A DNA stretch of 6,595 nucleotides from Candidatus Acetothermia bacterium (GCA_003545155.1 DQCH01000013.1:1-6595), one strand, 5' to 3'. Numbered from the stretch's first letter, positions 1 to 5,478 are shown. Numbers and translations are program-made. Notes: a model not told the origin generated them from the letters alone.

Positions 1-24
1 GGAATCATGGCATGCGTCCCCGGA
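1..24. repeat. 24-bp repeat end, copy 1 (solo)
   Basis: These 24 bases, starting GGAATCATGG and ending TCCCCGGA, are identical to 3225-3248. A decayed version (CATGG, then a TCC-containing stretch, then GG) occurs at 4282 onward. The copies at 3225 and 4277 continue into a shared body of about 200 bp, but here the following bases do not, so this copy is a solo or truncated end. The TCCCCGGAATT core resembles motifs I recall around REP/RAYT (REP-associated tyrosine transposase) elements; that family link is from memory. The repeat may extend left of the window. Confidence 0.7.
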
Positions 25-168
25 ATTTCCAGAGGCGCCGTCGGCCACCCAGATGCCAAGGAGACATGAAGTGTCAACACCATTACGAAACTGAACACTC
101 TCCTTTCGTCATAACACAGCTTCTTTCCTTAACATGGGTGCAGTACGGGATTTCGGGAAGCCTGAATC

Positions 169-2676
169 CTAACGCGGCAATGGACCGTCCTTTGGGGGGC
201 ACGCCATATTGACTATGTCTGTCAGGAGCTGTTTCATTGGGCGATTCGCCCAGAAGGTAGCGTCCAGGAATACCACGAGCTTCCGCTTAGTTCGACCGAT
301 TGTGGTGTTAAGGAGCGCTTTGCCGTGACTGCAATTGGAGTCGGTGAAGTAAGGGTCGTTTCTCGCCAGATTGCCCGTGTCAGCGACGCTGAAGAAGACC
401 CAGTCCCACTCACGTCCTTGTGCCTGATGTGTATTCAACACGTCTACCTGTCCAGGAATCGCGGTATCCCGAAACCTCTCTCTCAGTTGTCTCCGGATCA
501 ATGTGGCTTGGTTCTTATATGGGGTCAGGATTGCAAGCGTCGGCAGGTTGGATTCAAGCTGTGTCGATTCCCACCATTCCTGAACCTGATCCAGTATCGC
601 ATCGGCCTCCGCATGGTTCTCTCTCTTGCGTCGGCGTTGTCTGTGCTGAGGCTCACAGTGAATGCATTGGATGTACGTCTCATCATCCGCCAAACCCGTC
701 AGCCCGATGCCTCCGTAGATGTGCCGATCAAGAAGGGAAGCAAGTGACTCTCCAAAGCGGTATGACGCGCTGAGGACGCGTCGTTGCGTCAACTGGAACT
801 GCGGCTCTTCGATCTGGTTGAGATCATGCCAGTTCTCCCCCAATTCGAACGCGTTCTCAAGGAAGATGGATGGCTTTGCCCAGTAGGCACGGACCGTCTC
901 ATCGTTGCGGCATTCGCAGACCGGGGGGAGCTGGAGGTGGTCTCCCAACATGGCTATGGGACGATGAAGGCTCAGGAGAGGGAGGACCTTGGCTATGGGA
1001 GCATAAGGCGCTTCGTCGACAAATACCCTGTGGACACTCAATCCCATCTGAAGAGTGAGTCCCATGAACCCATCCAGCGTCATCCCAAGCACCGACTTGC
1101 TGGCCAGGTCTTGCTTGAACTGAGACAGACGTACTTCGAGTTGACCTTTCTCCGCTTGCCAGGTCGCGAGAAGCTCATCGGCATGTTCGGTAGGGGGGAT
1201 TCCGTCAATGCGCGATAGCTCTTCGTGCACCGCCTTGATTCGGCTCTCTAGTGAACGCTGAGCCTCTTGGTTCTCCGCAATCTTCGATTCGAGCAGGTCG
1301 CGCTCCACCTCCAGAGTAGAGATCCGCTGCTGAAGATCGGCAATTTCCGTGCGCACCGGCTGGCATGTCTCCTCCAGTGCAGTTATCTTTTCTTGGAGCA
1401 GAGAAGCGGTGGGGGCAAGCTCAACTCGTTTCTCACGCCTGCTCTCGAGGGTGGCTTCGGTTGCCCGAAGATGTACGCCCAAATCGGAGACCGAGATGGT
1501 GAGTCTCTCCTTCCGCTTGGTAAATACTCGCCGGAAGAATCCCATATCACGGAGATCTTCCTTCAGCTTAGCCACTTCTCTTATGGTCTCGGCCTGCTCA
1601 CACTCCAGGGTGGCTATGTCAGCCAGAAGCTTGGGCAAGGCCAGACGATCAAGCTGGCTACGCTTCGACTCAAGTTGGCATTCATGAGGCTCAAGTTCCT
1701 TCCTGTAAATGGAGATGGCAGACTTGCTCTCGCGGATGCGTTCCAGCGTGACCGTGAGACTGGCCTGACTCTCAGTGGCTTCGCGGCGCTTGTTGACAGC
1801 CTCTATTTCGCAATCCTTGGCTTGAACCTCTAGTTCCTGGCGTTTCTGAAGGGAGCCAATGCTCTCCTCTAACGCTTTGATCTGGGAGCCGATTTGTGCG
1901 ATTTCGTGTTGAAACGCGCGTTCCTCACAGCACTCGGGGTACTGGTTAAGGAAGTCGGGAGAAGGCACGCCCATGCGGACAATTTCCTCACGGGGGACGC
2001 CTTCCTCCAGAATGGCCGTCAAGGCGTTATCGACGGCAACATTGGTGGGCGCAAGGACAAGGGCTTTCTCGTCTTCGCTGACGCATTGCTGAACCGCCTT
2101 TGCCAGAACCCACTTTGTCTTGCCTGTTCCTGGTGATCCCCAGATGTACGATAGAGAGGTCGTCAGCATTGTAGTAATCGCTTCCGCCTGCTCACTGCTG
2201 AGTCCGCTAGCGGACACTGACGGGTCGGGGATTTCCCGTGTAGGGGTTGCGATTCCCGTTATGTCGCAAATGGATGAGCCCCGCTTTTGGTACCACTCCA
2301 AGCAGCGGCGCACGAGCCAACGGAAATCGATCACGATGAATCCAGTCTCGCCGGGCACGGATTCCCGCGCTGCGAACTTGGTTTGCCCGTTTCGTCGATC
2401 GTATTCCAGGATTCGAATCTCTATGTCTTCCATATGCGCAGCTTCGGGCTCAAGCGTTGCTGAGGAATCGGAACGGATTCTGAGCCCCAGGGCAAGCTCG
2501 CAGGTATAGGTGCTCCAGATTGAGTTCTCCAGCAGCAGAGATGCTCCATCATCAGGGCGAATGCTCGTCACCCCGTATCTCTCGACGCCACGGTTGCTGT
2601 CATTCAAGAACTCGAGGTAGCGCTGCGTGCTCTTGACGACGGCGCTCACGACTTCTCGTGCAGTCAGGAATGGCAC
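169..2676 (-). CDS. SF1 (UPF1-like) DNA/RNA helicase with large coiled-coil insertion
   Basis: The 835-residue product is an ATP-dependent superfamily 1 helicase. Visible motifs are a Q-like motif LSSEQAEAI (about 159-167), Walker A GSPGTGKT (180-187), motif Ia LVLAPTNVAVDNAL (206-219), Walker B VFVDEA (551-556), motif III GDHLQLPP (578-585), motif IV LAILTPYKNQ (714-723), motif V NTHQAQGREWD (748-758) and motif VI TTIGRTKRKL (791-800). Residues about 255-525 are a charged heptad-rich coiled coil interrupting RecA domain 1. The N-terminal 155 residues match no domain I know. I chose GTG 2676 because it is the only usual start in frame after an in-frame TGA at 2742-2740, and GGAG lies 8 bases upstream. 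A better ATG with a Shine-Dalgarno site lies at 2756 in another frame, so the natural N-terminus may be about 26 residues longer. No terminator is evident after the stop. A role in defence or repair is inference. Confidence 0.93.
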   Translation of the reverse strand: MPFLTAREVVSAVVKSTQRYLEFLNDSNRGVERYGVTSIRPDDGASLLLENSIWSTYTCELALGLRIRSDSSATLEPEAAHMEDIEIRILEYDRRNGQTKFAARESVPGETGFIVIDFRWLVRRCLEWYQKRGSSICDITGIATPTREIPDPSVSASGLSSEQAEAITTMLTTSLSYIWGSPGTGKTKWVLAKAVQQCVSEDEKALVLAPTNVAVDNALTAILEEGVPREEIVRMGVPSPDFLNQYPECCEERAFQHEIAQIGSQIKALEESIGSLQKRQELEVQAKDCEIEAVNKRREATESQASLTVTLERIRESKSAISIYRKELEPHECQLESKRSQLDRLALPKLLADIATLECEQAETIREVAKLKEDLRDMGFFRRVFTKRKERLTISVSDLGVHLRATEATLESRREKRVELAPTASLLQEKITALEETCQPVRTEIADLQQRISTLEVERDLLESKIAENQEAQRSLESRIKAVHEELSRIDGIPPTEHADELLATWQAEKGQLEVRLSQFKQDLASKSVLGMTLDGFMGLTLQMGLSVHRVFVDEAPYAPIAKVLPLLSLHRPIAMLGDHLQLPPVCECRNDETVRAYWAKPSIFLENAFELGENWHDLNQIEEPQFQLTQRRVLSASYRFGESLASLLDRHIYGGIGLTGLADDETYIQCIHCEPQHRQRRRKRENHAEADAILDQVQEWWESTQLESNLPTLAILTPYKNQATLIRRQLRERFRDTAIPGQVDVLNTHQAQGREWDWVFFSVADTGNLARNDPYFTDSNCSHGKALLNTTIGRTKRKLVVFLDATFWANRPMKQLLTDIVNMACPPKDGPLPR

Positions 2677-2756
2677 AACAGGTTCTCCGATCTTCCCAAA
2701 CTCCCGAATCGGTTCTGTGTTGAGGTCATCAGGCCAGAGTCATCGATCTCGGGCAT
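2664..2756 (-). other. Overlapping 30-codon ORF at the helicase start: displaced N-terminus or leader peptide
   Basis: An ATG at 2756 follows a strong purine-rich Shine-Dalgarno (GGGGGGAGGAAGT) and opens a 30-codon frame beginning MPEIDDSGL. It ends at TGA 2666-2664, 10-12 bases past the helicase GTG. The helicase frame upstream of its GTG reads like coding sequence (DDLNTEPIREFGKIGEPVV), so a -1 shift between about 2735 and 2666 would join the two. No convincing slippery heptamer is visible. The options are a real or assembly indel, or an overlapping leader whose termination couples translation to the GTG. This is an inference from frame and start-site quality. Confidence 0.5.
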
Positions 2757-2773
2757 ACTTCCTCCCCCCGCTC

Positions 2774-2790
2774 ACACGCGTCTCGCGTGT
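2774..2790. repeat. 7-bp perfect palindrome or hairpin in the helicase 5' leader
   Basis: ACACGCG and CGCGTGT are separated by TCT. The repeat lies between the predicted transcription start (about 2795) and the Shine-Dalgarno site (about 2762). It could be a dyad operator just downstream of +1, or a small RNA hairpin in the leader. Confidence 0.55.
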
Positions 2791-2801
2791 TGCACTCCTT
2801 G

Positions 2802-2830
2802 ATTATATCCTCCACGCAGGAACAGAGGAA
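2802..2830 (-). promoter_or_regulatory. Promoter of the helicase gene
   Basis: A perfect TATAAT -10 box occupies 2807-2802 on the minus strand. At 17-bp spacing the -35 position reads TTCCTC (2830-2825), a poor match to TTGACA, so this promoter may be weak or activator-dependent. Transcription would start near 2795, leaving about 39 bases before the ATG at 2756. One inverted repeat overlies the -35 region and another lies just downstream of the predicted start. Confidence 0.6.
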
Positions 2831-2850
2831 GGCGAGCTGCCTGCTGTTCC
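2819..2850. repeat. Inverted repeat spanning the helicase -35 region
   Basis: GGAACAG (2819-2825) and CTGTTCC (2844-2850) form a perfect 7-bp inverted repeat with an 18-bp centre. The left arm touches the -35 position, which suits a dimeric regulator site. A regulatory role is inferred from position only. Confidence 0.45.
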
Positions 2851-2878
2851 ACTAGCATTAGAGCACTAGTAGAAGTAC

Positions 2879-2964
2879 GGGGTCAGACCTTGTTTCTTGC
2901 ACGCAGTTGAAACGCCAAGCAAGTTAGGGAGCGCAGTTGAGAAACAGAAAAAAAGGTGCCCCCC
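2879..2964. repeat. REP/MITE-like imperfect inverted repeat with internal direct repeat
   Basis: The left end reads GGGGTCAGACCTTGTTTCT (2879-2897). The reverse complement of the right end (2964-2939) begins GGGGGGCACCTTTTTTTCTG and continues TTTCTC, so the two ends are imperfect inverted copies. Between them CGCAGTTGA occurs at 2902-2910 and again at 2932-2940, exactly 30 bp apart. GGGGTCAGACC is a motif I recall from intergenic repeats associated with RAYT-type transposases. No transposase is present, so this would be a non-autonomous or decayed copy. Confidence 0.45.
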
Positions 2965-2982
2965 TTCGCATGAATGCAACGC

Positions 2983-3057
2983 CTACTTCGTCGCCTCCTC
3001 GACGATGCGGATCTCCTCATCGGTCAGGCCGCAAGCCACCTTTGCTACGTTATTCTG
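2983..3057 (-). pseudogene. Possible 3' remnant of a DNA methylase (restriction-modification) gene
   Basis: The minus strand encodes a tail of about two dozen residues ending GLTDEEIRIVEEATK then TAG. This closely resembles the C-terminal signature I know from Eco57I/N6-adenine methylase-type proteins, which often end in a (Y)GLTEEEI-IVE motif. The frame stays open upstream to about 3198, but those codons lie under a plus-strand promoter and hairpin cluster and do not look like methylase. Only the tail therefore appears to survive. Family assignment from so short a tail is tentative; a random ORF is the alternative. Confidence 0.35.
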
Positions 3058-3068
3058 ACACGCTGTAC

Positions 3069-3098
3069 TTGACATTTGCAACGGTTTGCCTGTAGAGT
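3069..3098 (+). promoter_or_regulatory. Sigma-70-type promoter of the candidate small RNA
   Basis: A perfect TTGACA -35 box (3069-3074) lies 18 bp from TAGAGT (3093-3098), which matches TATAAT at four of six positions. The predicted start is near 3105, just before the first of three hairpins. Confidence 0.55.
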
Positions 3099-3104
3099 GT
3101 AAGT

Positions 3105-3171
3105 AATCCAGTAATCTGGAGGTGGATCGCCCGAGAAGGGCGAGCGTGAGGAGGCCCGAAAGGGCCTTTTC
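3105..3171 (+). ncRNA. Candidate small RNA with three consecutive hairpins
   Basis: Downstream of a promoter lie three short hairpins. The first is TCCAG/CTGGA with loop TAAT (3107-3120). The second is TCGCCC/GGGCGA with loop GAGAA (3127-3143). The third is AGGCCC/GGGCCT with a GAAA loop (3152-3167), which runs into TTTTC as an intrinsic terminator. The predicted transcript is about 67 nt. No start codon with a Shine-Dalgarno site is evident inside it. I do not recognise an RNA family; hammerhead, T-box and SRP core motifs are absent. Hairpins 2 and 3 are preceded by GTGG and GAGG, so a REP-like palindrome cluster is an alternative. It could also be the attenuated leader of a lost gene. Confidence 0.5.
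3152..3171 (+). terminator. Intrinsic terminator of the candidate small RNA
   Basis: A 6-bp G+C-rich stem (AGGCCC/GGGCCT) with a stable GAAA tetraloop is followed directly by TTTTC on the plus strand. The U-tract is short, but the arrangement is a standard rho-independent terminator. Confidence 0.65.
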
Positions 3172-3176
3172 ATTCG

Positions 3177-3211
3177 GGGAATAGAATGCGAGTGACACAA
3201 ACCCTATTCCC
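3177..3211. repeat. 8-bp perfect inverted repeat
   Basis: GGGAATAG (3177-3184) and CTATTCCC (3204-3211) flank 19 bases, immediately after the small-RNA terminator and 14 bp before repeat copy A. There is no U-tract on either side. It could mark an element boundary or be a protein-binding dyad. Confidence 0.45.
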
Positions 3212-3224
3212 GGCTGCTCCTTGA

Positions 3225-3448
3225 GGAATCATGGCATGCGTCCCCGGAGTTACGCGTAGCGTCGGGGCTTGTACCCGGCGAGTTTTCCCACCGTGTGGTA
3301 GCCTCAAATCCTCGGGCGTTCAGTCTGTTGGCAACGTGCTTGGCGGTGCGATCGATAGTGGAATAGTCCCGTGCAATAATCGTTGTCAACTCTCGTCTCT
3401 CATCGCCCGCGCCAAATCGTTTGCCTTGCGGACGCCAAGAATGAAGGT
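3225..3448. repeat. Repeat copy A (left of vapBC), with the 24-bp end
   Basis: Its left end (3225-3248) is identical to 1-24, and its body matches copy B at 4376-4505. By hand, 3319-3389 and 4376-4446 differ at 16 of 71 positions (about 77% identity). A second shared block runs from CGCCCGCG to AAGAATGAAGGT (ending 3448 here and 4505 in B). An open minus-strand frame of about 107 codons (3204-3527, TTG start) crosses it, but in copy B the same frame has stops. Across 46 aligned codons, substitutions fall 12, 11 and 13 on codon positions 1, 2 and 3. That even spread does not suggest protein constraint, so I call it a non-coding or decayed repeat. Confidence 0.65.
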
Positions 3449-3550
3449 TAGACCAGGCGACCTTGCGCAACTCCCGCTCCGACGTCGCGGTGGGTGTAGC
3501 ATTCTCGCCTATTCCATCCTGTAGCAATTAATGGCTGGCCGCGAACTAGA

Positions 3551-3967
3551 TCACGGGAGAACGCGGAGCCACGGAACCTTCGAGAAGTCTTTCTTGTCAA
3601 AGGTGTATACGTTTTCCAGACCCTTTGCTTTCGCGAAGCAAGCTAGATATGCGTCCGTGTAATCAATGTTCAATTCAGCGTGGAGAACGGCTGCTTCCTC
3701 CAAGAGGCGAGAGTTATCCACGTGAATGTTGCGTAAGTTCAGAATAGCAATTGCTTTTTCGGCGGCCTCCTGTTTGGACAAGTCAAACACAGAGGTTTCC
3801 AAGATCCAGATGATCTCAGCGATCACGAGCGGCGGAACGACTAGCTGGATCTCGCCTCTCTCCGCCTGCTGTAGGATCTTCTCAGCTTGTTCGGCTTGAT
3901 CAGGAGGAGCCCCGGTTAGGTAGCGAAGGAAGAAGCAGGTATCGACGCTAGCTCTTGGGATGGGCAT
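3551..3967 (-). CDS. vapC: VapC-like PIN-domain toxin ribonuclease
   Basis: The 138-residue product fits the PIN-domain toxins of type II toxin-antitoxin modules, which are Mg2+-dependent RNases. Acidic residues fall where the family has them: D9 (VDTCFFLRYLTG), E51 (IAEIIWIL), D102/D105 (DYTDAYLA) and D124 (TFDKKDF). The usual Asn or Ser after the first Asp-Thr is Cys here. I chose ATG 3967 because the first PIN strand begins a few residues later. Upstream TTG (3994) and GTG (3988) starts are possible, and the nearest AGGAG lies 13 bases before the ATG, so the start is uncertain. The gene overlaps the 3' end of the upstream antitoxin gene by 20 bases, the usual sign of translational coupling. 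The RNA target cannot be told from the sequence. Confidence 0.88.
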   Translation of the reverse strand: MPIPRASVDTCFFLRYLTGAPPDQAEQAEKILQQAERGEIQLVVPPLVIAEIIWILETSVFDLSKQEAAEKAIAILNLRNIHVDNSRLLEEAAVLHAELNIDYTDAYLACFAKAKGLENVYTFDKKDFSKVPWLRVLP

Positions 3968-4205
3968 GACGAGCAGTGTGCTCCTCACGGGCAATTTTTC
4001 GGAGTTCTTTGATGGACTTGAAAGGCTTTTGTGTTTTCACTGAACCGCGCATTTCAAGAAGAGATCTCCTTTTTATCGGGAGAACTCTTACCGAATCTCC
4101 CTCTTCGATGAACATCAATCCGTCCCCCTGTTTTAGGTTCCAGCGACGGGCGATTTGCGCGGGGATGGTGATCTGTTTTTTCGAGGAAAGTGTGGCAATT
4201 GTCAT
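3948..4205 (-). CDS. vapB: AbrB/SpoVT-type antitoxin (VapB-like)
   Basis: The 85-residue product has an N-terminal swapped-hairpin AbrB DNA-binding domain (about 1-45: TLSSKKQITIPAQIARRWNLKQGDG). Its basic, helical C-terminal tail (SIKELRKIAREEHTARH) is of the kind that wraps the partner toxin's active site. ATG 4205 is preceded by AAGGAGG at 9-base spacing and places the AbrB motif at the expected N-terminal position. An upstream in-frame ATG at 4226 would add seven residues, with a Shine-Dalgarno site only 2 bases away, and is less likely. It is first in a two-gene operon and overlaps the toxin gene by 20 bases. Such antitoxins normally neutralise the toxin and repress their own promoter with it. 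Confidence 0.88.
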   Translation of the reverse strand: MTIATLSSKKQITIPAQIARRWNLKQGDGLMFIEEGDSVRVLPIKRRSLLEMRGSVKTQKPFKSIKELRKIAREEHTARHAHPKS

Positions 4206-4240
4206 CGTCCTTCCCCTCCTTTTCATATCTCCTTACTCTC

Positions 4241-4270
4241 ATATTATGCCTTACTTTTCCGTCATGTCAA
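4241..4270 (-). promoter_or_regulatory. Promoter of the vapBC operon
   Basis: On the minus strand a perfect TTGACA (4270-4265) is followed after 18 bp by TAATAT (4246-4241), which matches the -10 consensus at four of six positions. ATATGA recurs as a direct repeat between the -10 box and the start codons (within about 4224-4245). This is a plausible site for autoregulation, although AbrB-type operators are hard to predict. Confidence 0.6.
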
Positions 4271-4276
4271 GGCTCG

Positions 4277-4505
4277 ATACTCATGGTGTGGCTTCCTGGC
4301 GCAATCGGACTGGCAACCAAGCTAAATGAACTCTGGAAGGAACCGCGTGACGGAGTCGAAACTTCGCTTTTGGTCTTCAGTCTGTCAGCAACATGCTTGG
4401 CGGCGAGAGCGATGGTAGAACAGTCCCATCCAACGATCGTTATTGAGTTTCATTTCCCCTCGCCCGCGTCAAGGCGTTCTCCTTGGGGATATCAAGAATG
4501 AAGGT
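4277..4505. repeat. Repeat copy B (right of vapBC)
   Basis: This is a diverged direct copy of 3225-3448, offset by 1052-1057 bp. The left end preserves CATGG (4282-4286) and a degraded TCC...GG motif. The body at 4376-4446 is about 77% identical to copy A by hand count, and the match continues to AAGAATGAAGGT (ending 4505). The minus-strand frame that is open in copy A has TGA codons here. Copies A and B therefore bracket the vapBC operon in the same orientation. No transposase is present in the window. Confidence 0.6.
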
Positions 4506-4537
4506 CTGCACCCGACGCTTTCCCTTGACAGTTGCAC

Positions 4538-4617
4538 TTGGAAGTTGAACTCAGGATGGTAATATGGGGTGCCTGGGCCGACAACAATCAACGAGGGTGG
4601 TGGTCCCTCTTCTCTTT
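4538..4617 (+). promoter_or_regulatory. Weak candidate promoter and leader hairpin upstream of the HAD gene
   Basis: TTGGAA (4538-4543) and TAATAT (4560-4565), 16 bp apart, are a possible plus-strand promoter. Downstream, GAGGG (4593-4597) and CCCTC (4605-4609) form a 5-bp hairpin followed by TTCTCTTT, a weak terminator-like shape within the 240-bp space between repeat copy B and the HAD gene. The rest of 4506-4744 shows nothing I can support. Confidence 0.25.
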
Positions 4618-4744
4618 CCTAGCGGGAACTTCCAGGCTTTTCTCACTTTGGAGCACCTCACGAGTCTGTAAATGGAGACCCTACCTCGGCCGATTAGCCC
4701 GTTCGATACCATCCCCGTGACTTTTGGGTTACCATCGGTACGAG

Positions 4745-5359
4745 ATGACGATTCGTGCAGCGCTCTTCGACATGGATGGGACGATATGGAACTCACCGGT
4801 TGATTGGCTGGAAGTCCGTAGCGCTATCGGTCTTCCCCGGGACGGTCGGCCGATCCTCCAGCACCTGGCAGAACTTCCACCCAAGGAGCGGGCCCGCGGC
4901 GTACGTATACTCCATCGCTACGAGGCACACGGGGTAAAAAACGGAACACTCATCCCTGGAACGTGTGAGCTTATTCGCTTCTTGCGAAATTTCCAGGTTA
5001 AGTGTGCCTTGGTCTCCAACAACTCGCGCCGCAGTGTGGAGGGCGTCCTTGCGCGTCATGATCTCCCGTTTGACCTTGTTATGAGTCGAGACGATGGTGC
5101 GTTTAAGCCCGATCCAGAACCCTTTCTCATCGCGCTGCAACAGTTAAACGTAAGTCCTGAGGAGGCCCTTGTAATTGGAGACGCTCACTTGGATCTCCTT
5201 GCTGCCCACCGCGCTGGGATCAAGGAGATCATCCTCGTTGCTACAAAAGAGTGGATGCGCCCTCTGCTCCCATCGGATATTTACTTTCACCGGGCAGGCG
5301 ACCTATTTGAAGTGCGAGCGATTGTAACTGGTCTTTTGCGCCCGGGAGTGAACTCTTAG
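4745..5359 (+). CDS. HAD-family (subfamily IA-like) phosphatase
   Basis: The 204-residue product is a haloacid dehalogenase-type hydrolase, probably a cytoplasmic Mg2+-dependent phosphatase of a small phosphorylated metabolite. All four motifs are present: DMDGT (9-13, D9 nucleophile and D11 acid/base), SNNS (91-94), K121 in KPDP, and GDAHLD (145-150, D146 and D150 binding metal). The usual motif IV Ser/Thr is Ala (GDA). A small helical C1-type cap fits residues about 16-78, as in phosphoglycolate phosphatase and phosphatase YqaB relatives. I chose ATG 4745 because it puts the DMDGT strand at the usual N-terminal distance. No good Shine-Dalgarno is visible, and a TTG at 4724 would add seven residues. 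The substrate cannot be assigned. The GNAT gene follows after 157 bp. Confidence 0.88.
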   Translation: MTIRAALFDMDGTIWNSPVDWLEVRSAIGLPRDGRPILQHLAELPPKERARGVRILHRYEAHGVKNGTLIPGTCELIRFLRNFQVKCALVSNNSRRSVEGVLARHDLPFDLVMSRDDGAFKPDPEPFLIALQQLNVSPEEALVIGDAHLDLLAAHRAGIKEIILVATKEWMRPLLPSDIYFHRAGDLFEVRAIVTGLLRPGVNS

Positions 5360-5406
5360 TAACACGTAAGGCAGGTCTTGACTGACAGAGATTAGATACG
5401 TGTTAC
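5359..5406. repeat. 10-bp perfect inverted repeat at the end of the HAD gene
   Basis: GTAACACGTA (5359-5368) begins on the last base of the HAD stop codon and is mirrored by TACGTGTTAC (5397-5406) across 28 bases. No U-tract follows, so it is not a standard intrinsic terminator. It may be a folded 3' end, an operator for the downstream acetyltransferase gene, or the ends of a tiny insertion. Confidence 0.6.
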
Positions 5407-5478
5407 CCCGACAGCAACGATCAGGGCTGGGTAATTGTAGGCCACTTTTCTGCCCTCGCATGGAGCAGGTCACACCGC

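Noticed and set aside
784..1833. Long plus-strand open frames inside the helicase gene
   Set aside because: They are antisense shadows of a gene with complete SF1 motifs and have no recognisable domains.
3105..3171. Hammerhead ribozyme (GAAA next to a G+C-rich stem)
   Set aside because: The CUGANGA core is absent; the GAAA is simply the terminator tetraloop.
3060..3198. Upstream part of the 71-codon minus-strand frame that ends in the methylase-like tail
   Set aside because: It overlaps the plus-strand promoter and hairpins and lacks any methylase-like residues, so only the tail is reported.
3204..3527. Open minus-strand frame of 107 codons across repeat copy A
   Set aside because: It has a TTG start, no recognisable family and stops in the equivalent frame of copy B. 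Substitutions are even across codon positions, so it is treated as part of a repeat, not a gene.
4525..4530. Perfect TTGACA on the plus strand upstream of the HAD gene
   Set aside because: No -10-like hexamer lies 16-18 bp downstream; the nearest TAATAT is 29 bp away.
4593..4617. T-box-like AGGGTGG...TCCCT string before the HAD gene
   Set aside because: The full antiterminator consensus (AGGGTGGNACCGCG), a specifier stem and an amino-acid-related gene are all missing. A chance hairpin is more likely.
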